In this document: positions 46,205 to 54,628 of the stretch, in pieces
How positions within the stretch are numbered: the stretch's first letter is position 1
Layout of the letters: each line of letters begins with the position of its first letter
NCBI RefSeq assembly: GCF_017377855.1
Contig: NZ_JAFREP010000022.1
Location: 124,001-188,000, forward strand
DNA: 64,000 nucleotides
Origin: Acanthopleuribacter pedis
GTDB lineage: Bacteria > Acidobacteriota > Holophagae > Acanthopleuribacterales > Acanthopleuribacteraceae
Direction of reading: 5' to 3'
The notes under the pieces: model-generated
The model's database searches: none
The model's input: the letters and a program-made list of their open reading frames with translations, nothing else
What the model was told of the DNA's origin: nothing
Made by a program: the position numbers and the translations under genes

Positions 46205-48583
46205 ATGTCCGCCAACACCCACCCCTGTCGACTTTTGGTCGGCTTGCTGTTGTTGCTCCCCCTCTGGGCCACGTCCCCCACCCTTGATTTAAAAACCATC
46301 ATGCAGGATCCCGCATGGATCGGCGAGATCCCCCAAGACTTGGCTCTCGACGCCAAAGGCACCACCGCTTTTTTTCGGGTTCGCCAGGAAGCCCCCAAGC
46401 CCCAACGCCTGATGGCGCTGGATCTGGCGAGCGGCCGGGTCACCCCAATCAGCGACGCCCAAATGGCGGACGCCCTCGCACGCAACCCCATTACGCGCGG
46501 TGAATGGCAAGTCGCCGCCCTTTCGGGCGACCTTTATGCCCGTCGCAACCTGGGTTCTTGGCAACCGGTGGTTACACGCGAGGAACGGCTGCGGCCCGTC
46601 GCCTTTAAAGAAGACGGCGTTTTTGTGTACCGCGCCGACAACCAACTGTTTCGCTATGATTTAAACAAAGGAACCGACCGACAAATTACGGCGGTCCGCT
46701 TTCGCGATGAACCCACGCCCAAGGAGGGTTGGCATCAGCAGGAAGAACGGGCACTGATTCAAGAAGTAGCCCAAGGTTACGAAGGCGAAGAACACCGCAA
46801 GGAACAGCAAGCCCGCTTGCGCCGCGCCTTAGGCCAACCCGAACCGGTCTATCTTGGCGCCAAATGGGAACTGGGCGACAGCATCTTCGACCAATTCAGC
46901 ATCGATATCAGCGCCGACAACCGTCATCTCGCGGTTGTCCTGGCGCCGAGCGATCAGCCGACCCCACCCAAATACGCGGAATTCATTAACCGCGACGGTG
47001 CGGTGGTACTCAAAAACGGCTACGCCCGCACCGGTCACACGACACCAACCTGGAAACTGGTTTTTTACAACCACGAAACCCAAAAATTGACCAACTTCGA
47101 CGTCTCATCGCTGCCGGAAATCAAACATAACCGCCACGCCGCGATCCAAAACGAAAAAACCGAAGCCGGCGCGGAAAAAATCAGCGACGAACACGACGCG
47201 CCACGTTCCGTTTACATGGAAGCGGCTGGATTCAGCGGAGACGGACACACTTATTTGGTCACGGTGTTCAGCCGCGATTGGAAAGATCGCTGGCTGCTGT
47301 TGATCGACGCGGGCACGGGCGAACACGAGTTGGTGATGCACCATCACAATCCTGCCTGGGTTCAAAACTTCATGACCAACGTACCCACGGCACCTTGGTT
47401 TGGCGGCAGTGCCCAATGGCACCCCGACCGAAAAAAGGTGGTCTTCCTTTCGGACCACGAGGGTTACCAACATTTTTACCAGTACGATCCCGGCACCAAA
47501 GCAGTGACGGCCCTAACGAAAGGCACGTGGGAAGTCTACAGCCCGACTGCCGGACCCGAGGGCAAGTATTGGTACTTCCACGCCAATCGCGAACATCCGG
47601 GAGAACGTCATTTCTACCGCATGCCGTTGGCGGGCGGCGACATCGAACAGCTCACCCAAGGCGAAGGCCGTCACACGGTCGCCCTCAGCGCCGACGGCAA
47701 AGCGATGGTCAGTCTTTTCGAACGGGCCACCATCCCCGCGGTCATCCAACACAAAAAGAAAAAGAAGTGGAAAACGCTGTATGACGGCCGTTCCGAGGCC
47801 TTTAAAAGCATCAAATGGCAACAACCCGAATTCATTACCTACACCAACCGCGACGGCAAACCCGTTCACGCCCGCCTGTTCACCCCGAAACAATCAAACG
47901 GCGCGGGGGTGATCTTTGTCCACGGCGCGGGTTACCTGCAAAACGCCCACAAGGGATGGAGCGGTTATTTCCGTGAAAATATGTTCCATAACCTGCTGGC
48001 ACGCGCGGGGTACACGGTCCTCGACCCCGATTTCACGGCCTCCTCGGGTTACGGTGAAGACTGGCGCACGGGCATTTACCGCCACATGGGCGGTCGCGAC
48101 TTAAACGACGTGGTCGACGGCGCGGCCTTTTTGGCCAAAGACAAAGGTGTCGATGCCCAAAAGATCGGCGTCTACGGGGGCAGCTACGGCGGCTTCATTT
48201 CGCTGATGGCGATGTTCACCACACCCGACATCTTCCAGGCCGGCGCGGCGTTGCGCCCGGTTACCGACTGGTCCTATTACAACCACTGGTACACCAGCCG
48301 CATCTTGAACACGCCGGAAGTGGACCCCGAGGCCTACCGTCGCAGCAGTCCGATCTACCACGCGGAAGGACTCAAGGGCGCCTTACTCATTTGCCACGGC
48401 ATGGTAGACAACAACGTTCCCTACCAGGATTCGGTACGTTTGGCACAGCGCCTGATCGAACTCAAGAAACACAACTGGGAGCTCAGCTCTTACCCAGTGG
48501 AAGCCCACGCGTTTCATACCTCGGGCGGTTGGTACGACGAATACCGCCGCATTTGGGAACTGTTCGAACGCACCCTGCGGTAA
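46205..48583 (+). CDS. Secreted S9 family peptidase (DPP IV/prolyl oligopeptidase-like)
   Basis: A 792-residue serine peptidase with a signal peptide (LLVGLLLLLPLWATS). Residues about 35-530 form the beta-propeller gate, with DPP IV-like segments such as APWFGGSAQWHPDRKKVVFL and the DPP IV-type Glu region HQQEERALIQEVAQ. The alpha/beta hydrolase domain follows: GVYGGSYGG holds Ser660, HGMVDNNVPYQ holds Asp735 and VEAHAFHT holds His768. It should remove dipeptides or cleave oligopeptides in the periplasm. GAGGA precedes the ATG by six bases. Repeat copy D lies 18 bases beyond the stop. Confidence 0.93.
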   Translation: MSANTHPCRLLVGLLLLLPLWATSPTLDLKTIMQDPAWIGEIPQDLALDAKGTTAFFRVRQEAPKPQRLMALDLASGRVTPISDAQMADALARNPITRGEWQVAALSGDLYARRNLGSWQPVVTREERLRPVAFKEDGVFVYRADNQLFRYDLNKGTDRQITAVRFRDEPTPKEGWHQQEERALIQEVAQGYEGEEHRKEQQARLRRALGQPEPVYLGAKWELGDSIFDQFSIDISADNRHLAVVLAPSDQPTPPKYAEFINRDGAVVLKNGYARTGHTTPTWKLVFYNHETQKLTNFDVSSLPEIKHNRHAAIQNEKTEAGAEKISDEHDAPRSVYMEAAGFSGDGHTYLVTVFSRDWKDRWLLLIDAGTGEHELVMHHHNPAWVQNFMTNVPTAPWFGGSAQWHPDRKKVVFLSDHEGYQHFYQYDPGTKAVTALTKGTWEVYSPTAGPEGKYWYFHANREHPGERHFYRMPLAGGDIEQLTQGEGRHTVALSADGKAMVSLFERATIPAVIQHKKKKKWKTLYDGRSEAFKSIKWQQPEFITYTNRDGKPVHARLFTPKQSNGAGVIFVHGAGYLQNAHKGWSGYFRENMFHNLLARAGYTVLDPDFTASSGYGEDWRTGIYRHMGGRDLNDVVDGAAFLAKDKGVDAQKIGVYGGSYGGFISLMAMFTTPDIFQAGAALRPVTDWSYYNHWYTSRILNTPEVDPEAYRRSSPIYHAEGLKGALLICHGMVDNNVPYQDSVRLAQRLIELKKHNWELSSYPVEAHAFHTSGGWYDEYRRIWELFERTLR

Positions 48584-48601
48584 GCCGATCAAAAAAACCA
48601 A

Positions 48602-48661
48602 GCCCGCATTGCTCACGAGGATTCGTCGCGAAAAGCTGTAACCCTTGTGAGAAATGCGGGC
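48602..48661 (+). repeat. Inverted-terminus repeat element, minimal copy D
   Basis: A 60-bp hairpin made of the two termini (GCCCGCATTGCTCACGAGG and CCCTTGTGAGAAATGCGGGC) joined by the left core ATTCGTCGCGAAAAGCTG. The internal arrays of the long copies are absent. The stem is nearly perfect, so it may work as a terminator-like structure. Confidence 0.85.
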
Positions 48662-48710
48662 ATATCGGCGGTTTCCCTATCTATAAATGGTGGGAATCGC
48701 CGATTTTGGC

Positions 48711-49724
48711 TTACACGCTGCTCGTCACCCGACCCAGGGCCTCAATTACCGCGGTGGTAATCACCTCGGTGCCGGCGTCACCCCCAACGCTGCGCAAGGC
48801 GAACGCCACGGCGTCTTCCAACAAGTCGGCTTCCTCGCGCATCCCCCAATGACCGCGCAGCAACAGGGCCAAACTCAACATGGCCGCGGCGGGATTGGCG
48901 CGCCCCCGCCCCGCGATATCAGGCGCCGAACCATGCACCGGCTCAGCTAATGCATGCACGTCACCCAGGTTAATGGAGGGCGCGGCCCCGAGACCGCCAC
49001 ACCAGTGGGCGGCCAGATCCGACAGAATATCGCCGTAAAGGTTGGGCGCGACCAAAACGCCAAAGGCTTCAGGCTGCTGTACCAACTTTAAAGCAGCGTA
49101 ATCCACCAATAACTCATCCACTTGCAATACTTGATTTTCATCAACCGCGTTAACCGCCTCGCGCACGCTGTCGCGAAAGAGGCCGTCACTCAAAGGCACG
49201 ACATTGGCTTTATGGACAACGGTCAACTTACGGCTGGGATGTTGCAAGGCCAAACGCGCGGCGATGCGGCCAATGCGCAGCGAGGCCTCGCGGGTAATCA
49301 CCCGCTCGGCAACGGCCTGATCGCCGGCTCTTAGCTCACGGCCCACGTACAAACCCTCGGTATTTTCGCGAACGACCACCAAATCAATCGCACGCGGGGG
49401 TTGCAAGTCAACCGCGGCCCGCACCGGCCGCACGTTGGCATAGAGCCCCAAGGCGCGGCGCAGGGTTAAGATGGCGCTCTTGTAACCTTTGACAGGATAG
49501 CTGGGCGACGAAACCGCGCCAAACAGGGCTGCCCCAGCCTGGCGCACCAGATCCAAGGTTGCCTCGGGCACCGAGGTCCCGGTCGCTTGAAAACAATCCC
49601 AGCCGGCGTCGGCCTCGACCACCCGTGTCTCGGGACACAAGGCATGCAAAACCCGAACGGCGGCGGGCACCACTTCACGACCGATCCCGTCACCGGGAAT
49701 CACGACCAATTCACGTCCCGTCAT
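48711..49724 (-). CDS. hicdh: Homoisocitrate dehydrogenase
   Basis: A 337-residue beta-decarboxylating dehydrogenase converting homoisocitrate to 2-oxoadipate with NAD. VVIPGDGIGREVVPAA opens it. VVVRENTEGLYVGRE is of the homoisocitrate/isocitrate type and not the isopropylmalate type (VREL.GGIYFG). HKANVVPLSDGLF, the Asp-rich NLYGDILSDLAAHWCGGLG, and PVHGSAPDIAGRGRANPAAA follow. Order and spacing match the Thermus-like enzyme. Its ATG overlaps the stop of the small homoaconitase subunit by one base, so translation is coupled. It is the last gene of the lysine operon. Confidence 0.88.
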   Translation of the reverse strand: MTGRELVVIPGDGIGREVVPAAVRVLHALCPETRVVEADAGWDCFQATGTSVPEATLDLVRQAGAALFGAVSSPSYPVKGYKSAILTLRRALGLYANVRPVRAAVDLQPPRAIDLVVVRENTEGLYVGRELRAGDQAVAERVITREASLRIGRIAARLALQHPSRKLTVVHKANVVPLSDGLFRDSVREAVNAVDENQVLQVDELLVDYAALKLVQQPEAFGVLVAPNLYGDILSDLAAHWCGGLGAAPSINLGDVHALAEPVHGSAPDIAGRGRANPAAAMLSLALLLRGHWGMREEADLLEDAVAFALRSVGGDAGTEVITTAVIEALGRVTSSV

Positions 49725-50218
49725 TAGGCCACCTCGGGGAAACCACCGTGCTCACGCACGTAGTTGACAATACCGCCGGCCTCGACAATGGCCCGGGCAA
49801 AATCGGGCAACGGCGGCAGCGCAAAAGATCGTTCGCCATGAATCAGTTGGTAATCGTTGAGGTCCACGGTCACCTGATCGCCCTCGTGCAGTTGGTGCAC
49901 GAGGTCCGACGCAACAAATAAGGGCAAACCCAGATTCACGGCGTTGCGAAAGAAAATCCGCGCAAAAGACGGCGCGATAATAGCGGCGATTCCACGTCGC
50001 TTGAGCGCCAGCGGCGCGTACTCACGGGAGGAACCACAGCCGAAATTGGCGCCGGCGACAATCACATCACCGGCAACGGCCTCACGGTTAAAATCGGGGC
50101 GTGCCTCAATAAACGCGGCATCGGCCACATCATGATCGGGACGCATGTAGGGCGCAAACCGCCCCGGCACCATTTGATCGGTATCAACATCAGCACCAAA
50201 CTTCCAAATACGACTCAT
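49724..50218 (-). CDS. hacB: Homoaconitase small subunit
   Basis: The ATG at 50218 gives 164 residues and the correct LeuD/HacB-type beginning SRIWKFGADVDTDQMVPGRF; the upstream extension of this frame is not protein-like. GANFGCGSSREYAPLALKRRG is the family signature loop that shapes substrate binding, followed by SFARIFFRNAVNLGLPLF. With the large subunit it interconverts homocitrate and homoisocitrate through cis-homoaconitate. The family also includes isopropylmalate isomerase; operon context decides for homoaconitase. Confidence 0.88.
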   Translation of the reverse strand: MSRIWKFGADVDTDQMVPGRFAPYMRPDHDVADAAFIEARPDFNREAVAGDVIVAGANFGCGSSREYAPLALKRRGIAAIIAPSFARIFFRNAVNLGLPLFVASDLVHQLHEGDQVTVDLNDYQLIHGERSFALPPLPDFARAIVEAGGIVNYVREHGGFPEVA

Positions 50219-50292
50219 TTTTTTCACCCTTTTGTTCTGTCGCGTTACGACGCGTTCGCGGGGGTCGTTCAACCGCCCTGCTAAAATTGGCG

Positions 50293-51582
50293 TTAAACTT
50301 CCTCGGGACCGGCAATGCGACCACTGATCGCGGTTGCCGCCGCCACCTCGGGCGAGGCCAGGTAAATACGCGACGAAGGCGCCCCCATCCGACCGCGGAA
50401 ATTGCGGTTTCCGGTAGACAGACACACATCGCCGTCGCCGAGGGTGCCCTGATGACGCCCCATGCACATCCCGCAGCCGGGCGTGGTTAAGGTCGCCCCC
50501 GCGTCGATCAGGATCGACAAGGTGTCGTCACGCATGGCGCGCTGCATTTCCAAATTGGAGGCGGGTGTGATCATCAGGCGTACATTGGGGTGGATGCGGC
50601 GACCGCTGAGAATTCGTGCCGCCGCGCGCATGTCCTCGTAACGCCCATTGGTACAGGTTCCGAGAAACACGACACTTACATCGGTTCCGGCAACCTCGGA
50701 AAGATCACACACATCGTCGACCTGGTTGGGGCGGGCCACCTGGGGTTCCAACTCGGCCAAATCAATGACCAGTTCCTGTTCATAAACCGCGTCTTCCTGA
50801 ACCTGCAACCAAGCCGGGGGCAGCAGCTGTTCGGCCACGACCCCGGTGGGTGGCACAATACCCGCTTTGGCGCCCACCTCAACGGCCATACTCGCCAGTG
50901 TTTGCCGCCCTTCCAAGGGCAACCAATCGAGGCCGTGGTATTCAATGGCGGCATAGGTCGCGCCCGCGATGGTCAAGTCCCGGCACACGCGCAACGCCAA
51001 ATCTTTGGCGGAAACCCCGGGACGGAAGCGACCGCGAACCTGAACGCGAAGGGTGGGCGGCACCTTGACCCAGGTTTTGCCGGTCGCCCAAATTAGCGCA
51101 ATATCGGTGGTCCCCATCCCGGAACCAAAGGCACCAACCGCGCCATAACTACAAGAGTGCGAGTCTGATCCAAAAATCAACATACCGGGACGCGCCAGCC
51201 GTTCTTCCACCAACACTTGGTGACAAATACCGCGACCAACATCAAACAACCGGATATCTTGTTCGCGAGCGAAAGCCCGCACTTTGTTTTGGTTGTTGGC
51301 GGTGCCGACGGTAGAAGCGGGCGAGACGTGGTCGAGCACGATGGCAATTTTGTCTTTGTCAAAGACGCGGTCAACACCCAATTGGTCGCGCATCACGCGG
51401 ATAATGCTGGGCGACAGTGAATCGTGGCCCATCACCAAATCAGGTGCAACCACCACCATGTCGCCGGGCGCAACGGGACGGCCGGCGGCGCGCGACAAAA
51501 TTTGTTCACTAAGGGTCATCGGCCGTTGCCAACCGGGGTGGGCCGCCTCGCGGCTCGGCACTTCAAGAGACTGAATGGACAT
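50293..51582 (-). CDS. hacA: Homoaconitase large subunit
   Basis: A 429-residue aconitase-superfamily subunit that holds a 4Fe-4S cluster. VVVAPDLVMGHDSLSPSIIR, FDVGRGICHQVLVEE, LIFGSDSHSCSYGAVGAFGSGMG (shortened: GSDSHSCSYGAVGAFG), and the cluster cysteines in FLGTCTNGRYEDMRAA and TTPGCGMCMGRHQG are visible. It belongs to the group of archaeal/Thermus-like isopropylmalate and homoaconitase large subunits. Its ATG lies 20 bases inside the end of the homocitrate synthase gene. A 74-base gap separates it from the small subunit. Confidence 0.9.
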   Translation of the reverse strand: MSIQSLEVPSREAAHPGWQRPMTLSEQILSRAAGRPVAPGDMVVVAPDLVMGHDSLSPSIIRVMRDQLGVDRVFDKDKIAIVLDHVSPASTVGTANNQNKVRAFAREQDIRLFDVGRGICHQVLVEERLARPGMLIFGSDSHSCSYGAVGAFGSGMGTTDIALIWATGKTWVKVPPTLRVQVRGRFRPGVSAKDLALRVCRDLTIAGATYAAIEYHGLDWLPLEGRQTLASMAVEVGAKAGIVPPTGVVAEQLLPPAWLQVQEDAVYEQELVIDLAELEPQVARPNQVDDVCDLSEVAGTDVSVVFLGTCTNGRYEDMRAAARILSGRRIHPNVRLMITPASNLEMQRAMRDDTLSILIDAGATLTTPGCGMCMGRHQGTLGDGDVCLSTGNRNFRGRMGAPSSRIYLASPEVAAATAISGRIAGPEEV

Positions 51583-52756
51583 AAGCTACCTCGCTTTCCG
51601 CAACCACGGCGGACACTGGGTGCGCGTCGGCGCGCGGCACCATGGTTAAAATGCACTGGTCGACCTGATCCTGATTGAGCGGCCCGCGATCACTGATTGC
51701 CTTGATAAAGCGGGCAACCGAACGCGCCTCATCCGGGCACAGATGCACACCCAAGGCTTCACCGCGTGCGGCGACCGCGTTCCAACCGGTCAAACGGTGA
51801 CCGGTCAGAATTTCGCGGGTCAACCCAAACGCCTCGGGTGCCAAGATCTCGTAGGTTTGCGGATGGTTGATGACGGCCTTGGTGTGAATGCCGGCCTTGT
51901 GGGTGAAGGCGCAGAAGCTGGTCACACAACCGGTAAAGGGAATCTCCAAACCAATCATCTCGGCCACCAGACGATCCAAGCCAACCAAACCCGGCAAATG
52001 GTAATGGGCGGTTAGCCGCGGCGCGGTCGCGTGGAGGCGTGCCACCCAGTCGCTGAGTGGCGCAATCCCGTTGCGCTCACCAATCCCCAACACGGTGGTG
52101 TCGATATGGGTTGCGCCCGCTTCCCAAGCGGCAAAGGCATTGGCAACGGCACAGCCGGTATCGTTGTGACCGTGGAATTCAATGCCACATTGCACCTCGG
52201 CACGAACCCGGGAAACCAAGTCGTAAATCTGGCGTGGGGTGCCGGCACCGACGGTATCGGCAATGCCGACACGGTCAACGCCCAAGGCATCCACGGCCCG
52301 GTAAACCCGCAACAAATCGTCGATAGAAGTGCGCATGCTGTCTTCACAGCTAAAGCGCACTTCCACCGGGAACTGCTGCAAGAAGGTGATCACCTCGGTC
52401 GCGGCTTGGATCACGGCGTCAATACTTTTGCCGTGGCTAAACTCGCGCAAAAACGAGGAAGTACCCAACACCAGGTTGATCCCGTCAACACCGGCGGCGA
52501 GGGCGCGCTGCACGTCGTCCATGTGACAGCGGGTATGGGTGAGGATCTTGGCGCGAAGGCCAAGTCCGACAATGGCACGGCAATCTTCAAAACTTTGGGG
52601 CGAGGCGCAGGGGGAAGTCACCTCAATGTACTCAACGCCAAACGCGTCGAGGGCACGTGCAATTTGAATTTTTTGGGCGGGAGAAAATGAAGCGCGGGCA
52701 AACTGTTCGCCCTCGCGAAGGGTCGAGTCAATAACGGCACAAGGTACATAACGCAT
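51563..52756 (-). CDS. hcs: Homocitrate synthase
   Basis: A 397-residue enzyme condensing 2-oxoglutarate and acetyl-CoA into homocitrate, the committed step of the alpha-aminoadipate route to lysine. IDSTLREGEQFARASFS, FGVEYIEVTSPCASPQS, ILTHTRCHMDDVQRAL, GTSSFLREFSHGKSID, VRFSCEDSMRTSIDDLLR and VGIADTVGAGTPRQIYDLV match Lys20/Thermus enzymes closely, and FHGHNDTGCAVANAF plus HIDTTVLGIGERNG give the metal-binding His pair region. It is not a 2-isopropylmalate synthase, whose ERAGN and regulatory domain are missing. GGAGG precedes the ATG by seven bases. It is the first gene of the operon, after a putative attenuator. Confidence 0.93.
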   Translation of the reverse strand: MRYVPCAVIDSTLREGEQFARASFSPAQKIQIARALDAFGVEYIEVTSPCASPQSFEDCRAIVGLGLRAKILTHTRCHMDDVQRALAAGVDGINLVLGTSSFLREFSHGKSIDAVIQAATEVITFLQQFPVEVRFSCEDSMRTSIDDLLRVYRAVDALGVDRVGIADTVGAGTPRQIYDLVSRVRAEVQCGIEFHGHNDTGCAVANAFAAWEAGATHIDTTVLGIGERNGIAPLSDWVARLHATAPRLTAHYHLPGLVGLDRLVAEMIGLEIPFTGCVTSFCAFTHKAGIHTKAVINHPQTYEILAPEAFGLTREILTGHRLTGWNAVAARGEALGVHLCPDEARSVARFIKAISDRGPLNQDQVDQCILTMVPRADAHPVSAVVAESEVAYVHSVS

Positions 52757-52871
52757 GTCGGAGCCTCCATCGCGTGCGCCCGTTCCGCATCAAAACGGTG
52801 AGGGGCATGGTGTACGTGGTTGAAAAGAGTGCGGCGACATTGTGTTTTCGTTTTTGAATCGCTTTCATCAT
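52728..52871 (-). CDS. Possible 47-residue uORF overlapping hcs start
   Basis: A short frame from ATGATG at 52871 with AGGAG immediately upstream. It starts MKAIQKRKHN after the initial Met, is basic (Lys and Arg-rich), and ends at a TGA 29 bases inside hcs in another frame. Termination there could couple translation to the hcs start. It may equally be a chance frame. Confidence 0.35.
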   Translation of the reverse strand: MMKAIQKRKHNVAALFSTTYTMPLTVLMRNGRTRWRLRHALCTLCRY

Positions 52872-52984
52872 GAACTCCTATGTTCAAAAGGGTTTGTGGC
52901 CAACTGACCACATTGGGAACTGCACTTGGGGGGTGGGTTTTCTCTATCGGGACGAAACCAACATGGGGGAATGCGGTGTGTCCG

Positions 52985-53020
52985 AGGCGGAGCGACGGGG
53001 GAAGGTCGCTCCGCCTTTTT
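52985..53020 (+). terminator. Hairpin with T-run in the lysine-operon leader
   Basis: AGGCGGAGCGAC/GTCGCTCCGCCT stem. The T-run lies on the plus-strand side, so it would terminate plus-strand transcription running out of the region; on the minus strand it is a strong hairpin without a T-run, within the leader between the attenuator and hcs. Confidence 0.6.
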
Positions 53021-53069
53021 GGGTTTAACCTAAAAGGTGCACCAAGGCGCGCTTCTTAGGTTTAAGCAT

Positions 53070-53107
53070 AAAAAAAGCGGGCTCCCGTTTTCCGGTGAGC
53101 CCGCTTT
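53070..53107 (-). terminator. Intrinsic terminator of the lysine-leader attenuator
   Basis: On the minus strand: AAAGCGGGCTC/GAGCCCGCTTT (11 bp) with a 12-base loop, followed by a run of T. It begins 25 bases after the stop of the Lys-rich leader ORF. Confidence 0.88.
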
Positions 53108-53131
53108 CCCGTAACTTAAAATGACCGTGAT

Positions 53132-53224
53132 CTAGGGACAAGCTGTGCCAACCGGGATGGTTACCCGTTTCTTCTTCTTGTCCTTTTTCTTTGTCTGTTG
53201 GTGAGCCAGGTTCAAAGTGGTCAT
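53132..53224 (-). CDS. Lysine-rich leader peptide, probable attenuator
   Basis: A 30-codon frame: ATG at 53224, TAG at 53134-53132. Codons 11-20 read TKKKDKKKKR, with seven Lys codons in eight (53191-53168), and the peptide ends VTIPVGTACP. It lies 85 bases after a good promoter and just before an intrinsic terminator, on the same strand as the lysine operon. This matches leader peptides whose ribosome stalls when charged tRNA-Lys is scarce. The ribosome site is weak (GGGT eight bases upstream). The alternative is a small secreted or modified peptide unrelated to control. Confidence 0.65.
   Translation of the reverse strand: MTTLNLAHQQTKKKDKKKKRVTIPVGTACP
53135..53168 (-). promoter_or_regulatory. 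Candidate antiterminator segment
   Basis: On the minus strand, GCTTGTCCC (53143-53135, the last codons of the leader ORF) can pair with GGGAAAGC (53110-53103) at the foot of the terminator, eight base pairs with one bulge. The alternative hairpin ACCGGG..CCCGT at 53151-53168 would be free or blocked depending on where the ribosome stops. These pairings are by eye. Confidence 0.35.
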
Positions 53225-53308
53225 GATGTTACCCAAAAGTTTTCAAGGGATGATAGAAGGAAACCAAGACCACCGCGCGAGTCTAAGACGTGGTGGACTA
53301 TGAGGCGC

Positions 53309-53338
53309 ATTGTGAATCAAAGAAATAACGAATGTCAA
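53309..53338 (-). promoter_or_regulatory. Sigma-70-like promoter of the lysine leader
   Basis: TTGACA (plus-strand TGTCAA at 53333-53338), an 18-base spacer and CACAAT (plus-strand 53309-53314). The expected start lies about 80 bases before the leader ORF. Confidence 0.65.
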
Positions 53339-53443
53339 GTTATTTTTTAGCCTGCCGATCCTCAAAACAACCATCGCCACGCCAGGCTCTAAAGCAAAGC
53401 TTCGCGTTAAAAAGATCAACCCAGGCCACTTTTTTCAAATAAC

Positions 53444-54490
53444 TTAGGGGTTATCGCCTGCTTCGCCCGCATCCGCTTCATGGGTAAAAACGAGCAACCG
53501 GTTTTCGCCTTGCTCCTTGTTGGATTGGGGGATTTTGTAGAAAGGGAACCCTTGCGTGTTGAGCAGCACAAACAAATTGCCGGCCTGGTCCCAATCGAAC
53601 CCCTCGGCCAAGCCGGTGTAACGGAAATGCAGGTTGTCGCTGGCGATCTCCCGCTTCAGTGGGCTGAAGTCAAACGCGGGTTCCACCTGCTGCTTGTCCC
53701 CTTCATTGGCGAGCATGGCAGCCAAGGACAGTTTACCGATCTGCCACCGACGCTTGAGCAACAGGTAAAGATCGTCACCCCGGCGGCGCACCTCGCTGAT
53801 CGTCAACTTGCGATTGCCGATCACCAGTTTCCAACGCTGTTTTTCCGCCCAGCCATCATCCTGCTTCACCAGTAAGGCCGCGGCCGAAGGGTCCTGGTCT
53901 CGGAAAATCAATATGCGGTCGGCATCAAGGGGAATCACATGGGAAAGACCGCAAGTGAAGGTTTTGTTCAAACAAACCGGGGATTCAGGCAGGGAAATCA
54001 CTTCCTGGGTAAACCAATATTCACGGTTCACCAACAGAATTCGGCCCGACCATTGCTCGCGGTCACCATCGAACAGGCGCGATGCGGTCAGCGCCATGGT
54101 TTCTTTGTCTAGCCAGGGCTGCAACCCGCGTAAGTCCTCTCGCATAAGCGGCTTGACCGGAACGGCGGCGAACCCCACGCCCGGCGGTGTCACCGGCTCG
54201 CGCGCGCGACGCTGTCTAGAGCGCACCCGCACCTGGCCAACCTGCAGGGGCTTGCGTTTGCGTTTCGGTTTCTCCGCCTCCGCCTTGGGGCCGCGGTAAA
54301 CAAGTTGGTAAATGCCGGGCCTGGAATCAGGCAGACCGACGGTAAGAAACCATTCATCACCCATTCTGGCCAAGGAGGTAGCGCAGGTGGCGTCGCGGAT
54401 GGGGTAAATCGAAAAACGTGCGGGGTCGAGCTTGGCAAACACGGGATCGGCGGGCGCTTGAAAACAAAACAAAAAAGCAATCCAAATCAT
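53444..54490 (-). CDS. Hypothetical secreted protein
   Basis: The ATG at 54490, with a G-rich site just upstream, gives 348 residues with a signal peptide (IWIAFLFCFQAPADP). A Lys/Arg-rich low-complexity stretch (PKRKRKPLQVGQVRVRSRQR) lies at about 75-100. The rest resembles a beta-propeller or quinoprotein-like fold: ILLVNREYWFTQEVI, LDADRILIFRDQDPSAA, LVIGNRKLTISEVRRRGDDL, GFDWDQAGNLFVLLNTQGFP. The last motif is reminiscent of esterase-like phytase/strictosidine-type domains. Function is unknown. Confidence 0.6.
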   Translation of the reverse strand: MIWIAFLFCFQAPADPVFAKLDPARFSIYPIRDATCATSLARMGDEWFLTVGLPDSRPGIYQLVYRGPKAEAEKPKRKRKPLQVGQVRVRSRQRRAREPVTPPGVGFAAVPVKPLMREDLRGLQPWLDKETMALTASRLFDGDREQWSGRILLVNREYWFTQEVISLPESPVCLNKTFTCGLSHVIPLDADRILIFRDQDPSAAALLVKQDDGWAEKQRWKLVIGNRKLTISEVRRRGDDLYLLLKRRWQIGKLSLAAMLANEGDKQQVEPAFDFSPLKREIASDNLHFRYTGLAEGFDWDQAGNLFVLLNTQGFPFYKIPQSNKEQGENRLLVFTHEADAGEAGDNP

Positions 54491-54528
54491 CCAACCCCCC
54501 GGGGTCTGTTTTGGTGAGCCCAAAGTAT

Positions 54529-54577
54529 TTAACCCGCATTGCTTACAAGGAATTCAGCTGTAAAGCCGAAATGCGCG
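54529..54577 (+). repeat. Inverted-terminus repeat element, decayed minimal copy F
   Basis: TTAACCCGCATTGCTTACAAGG is a good left terminus, followed by AATTCAGCTGTAAAGCC and a truncated right end GAAATGCGCG. It is like copy D with a further internal deletion. Confidence 0.65.
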
Positions 54578-54628
54578 CGAGTGGTTTAAGCTATATCACG
54601 GTGTCAGCGGAATCACGATCCCAAACGC

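Noticed and set aside
50219..50467. The N-terminal extension of the small homoaconitase subunit
   Set aside because: It overlaps the large-subunit gene in another frame and does not resemble the family; the ATG at 50218 matches exactly.
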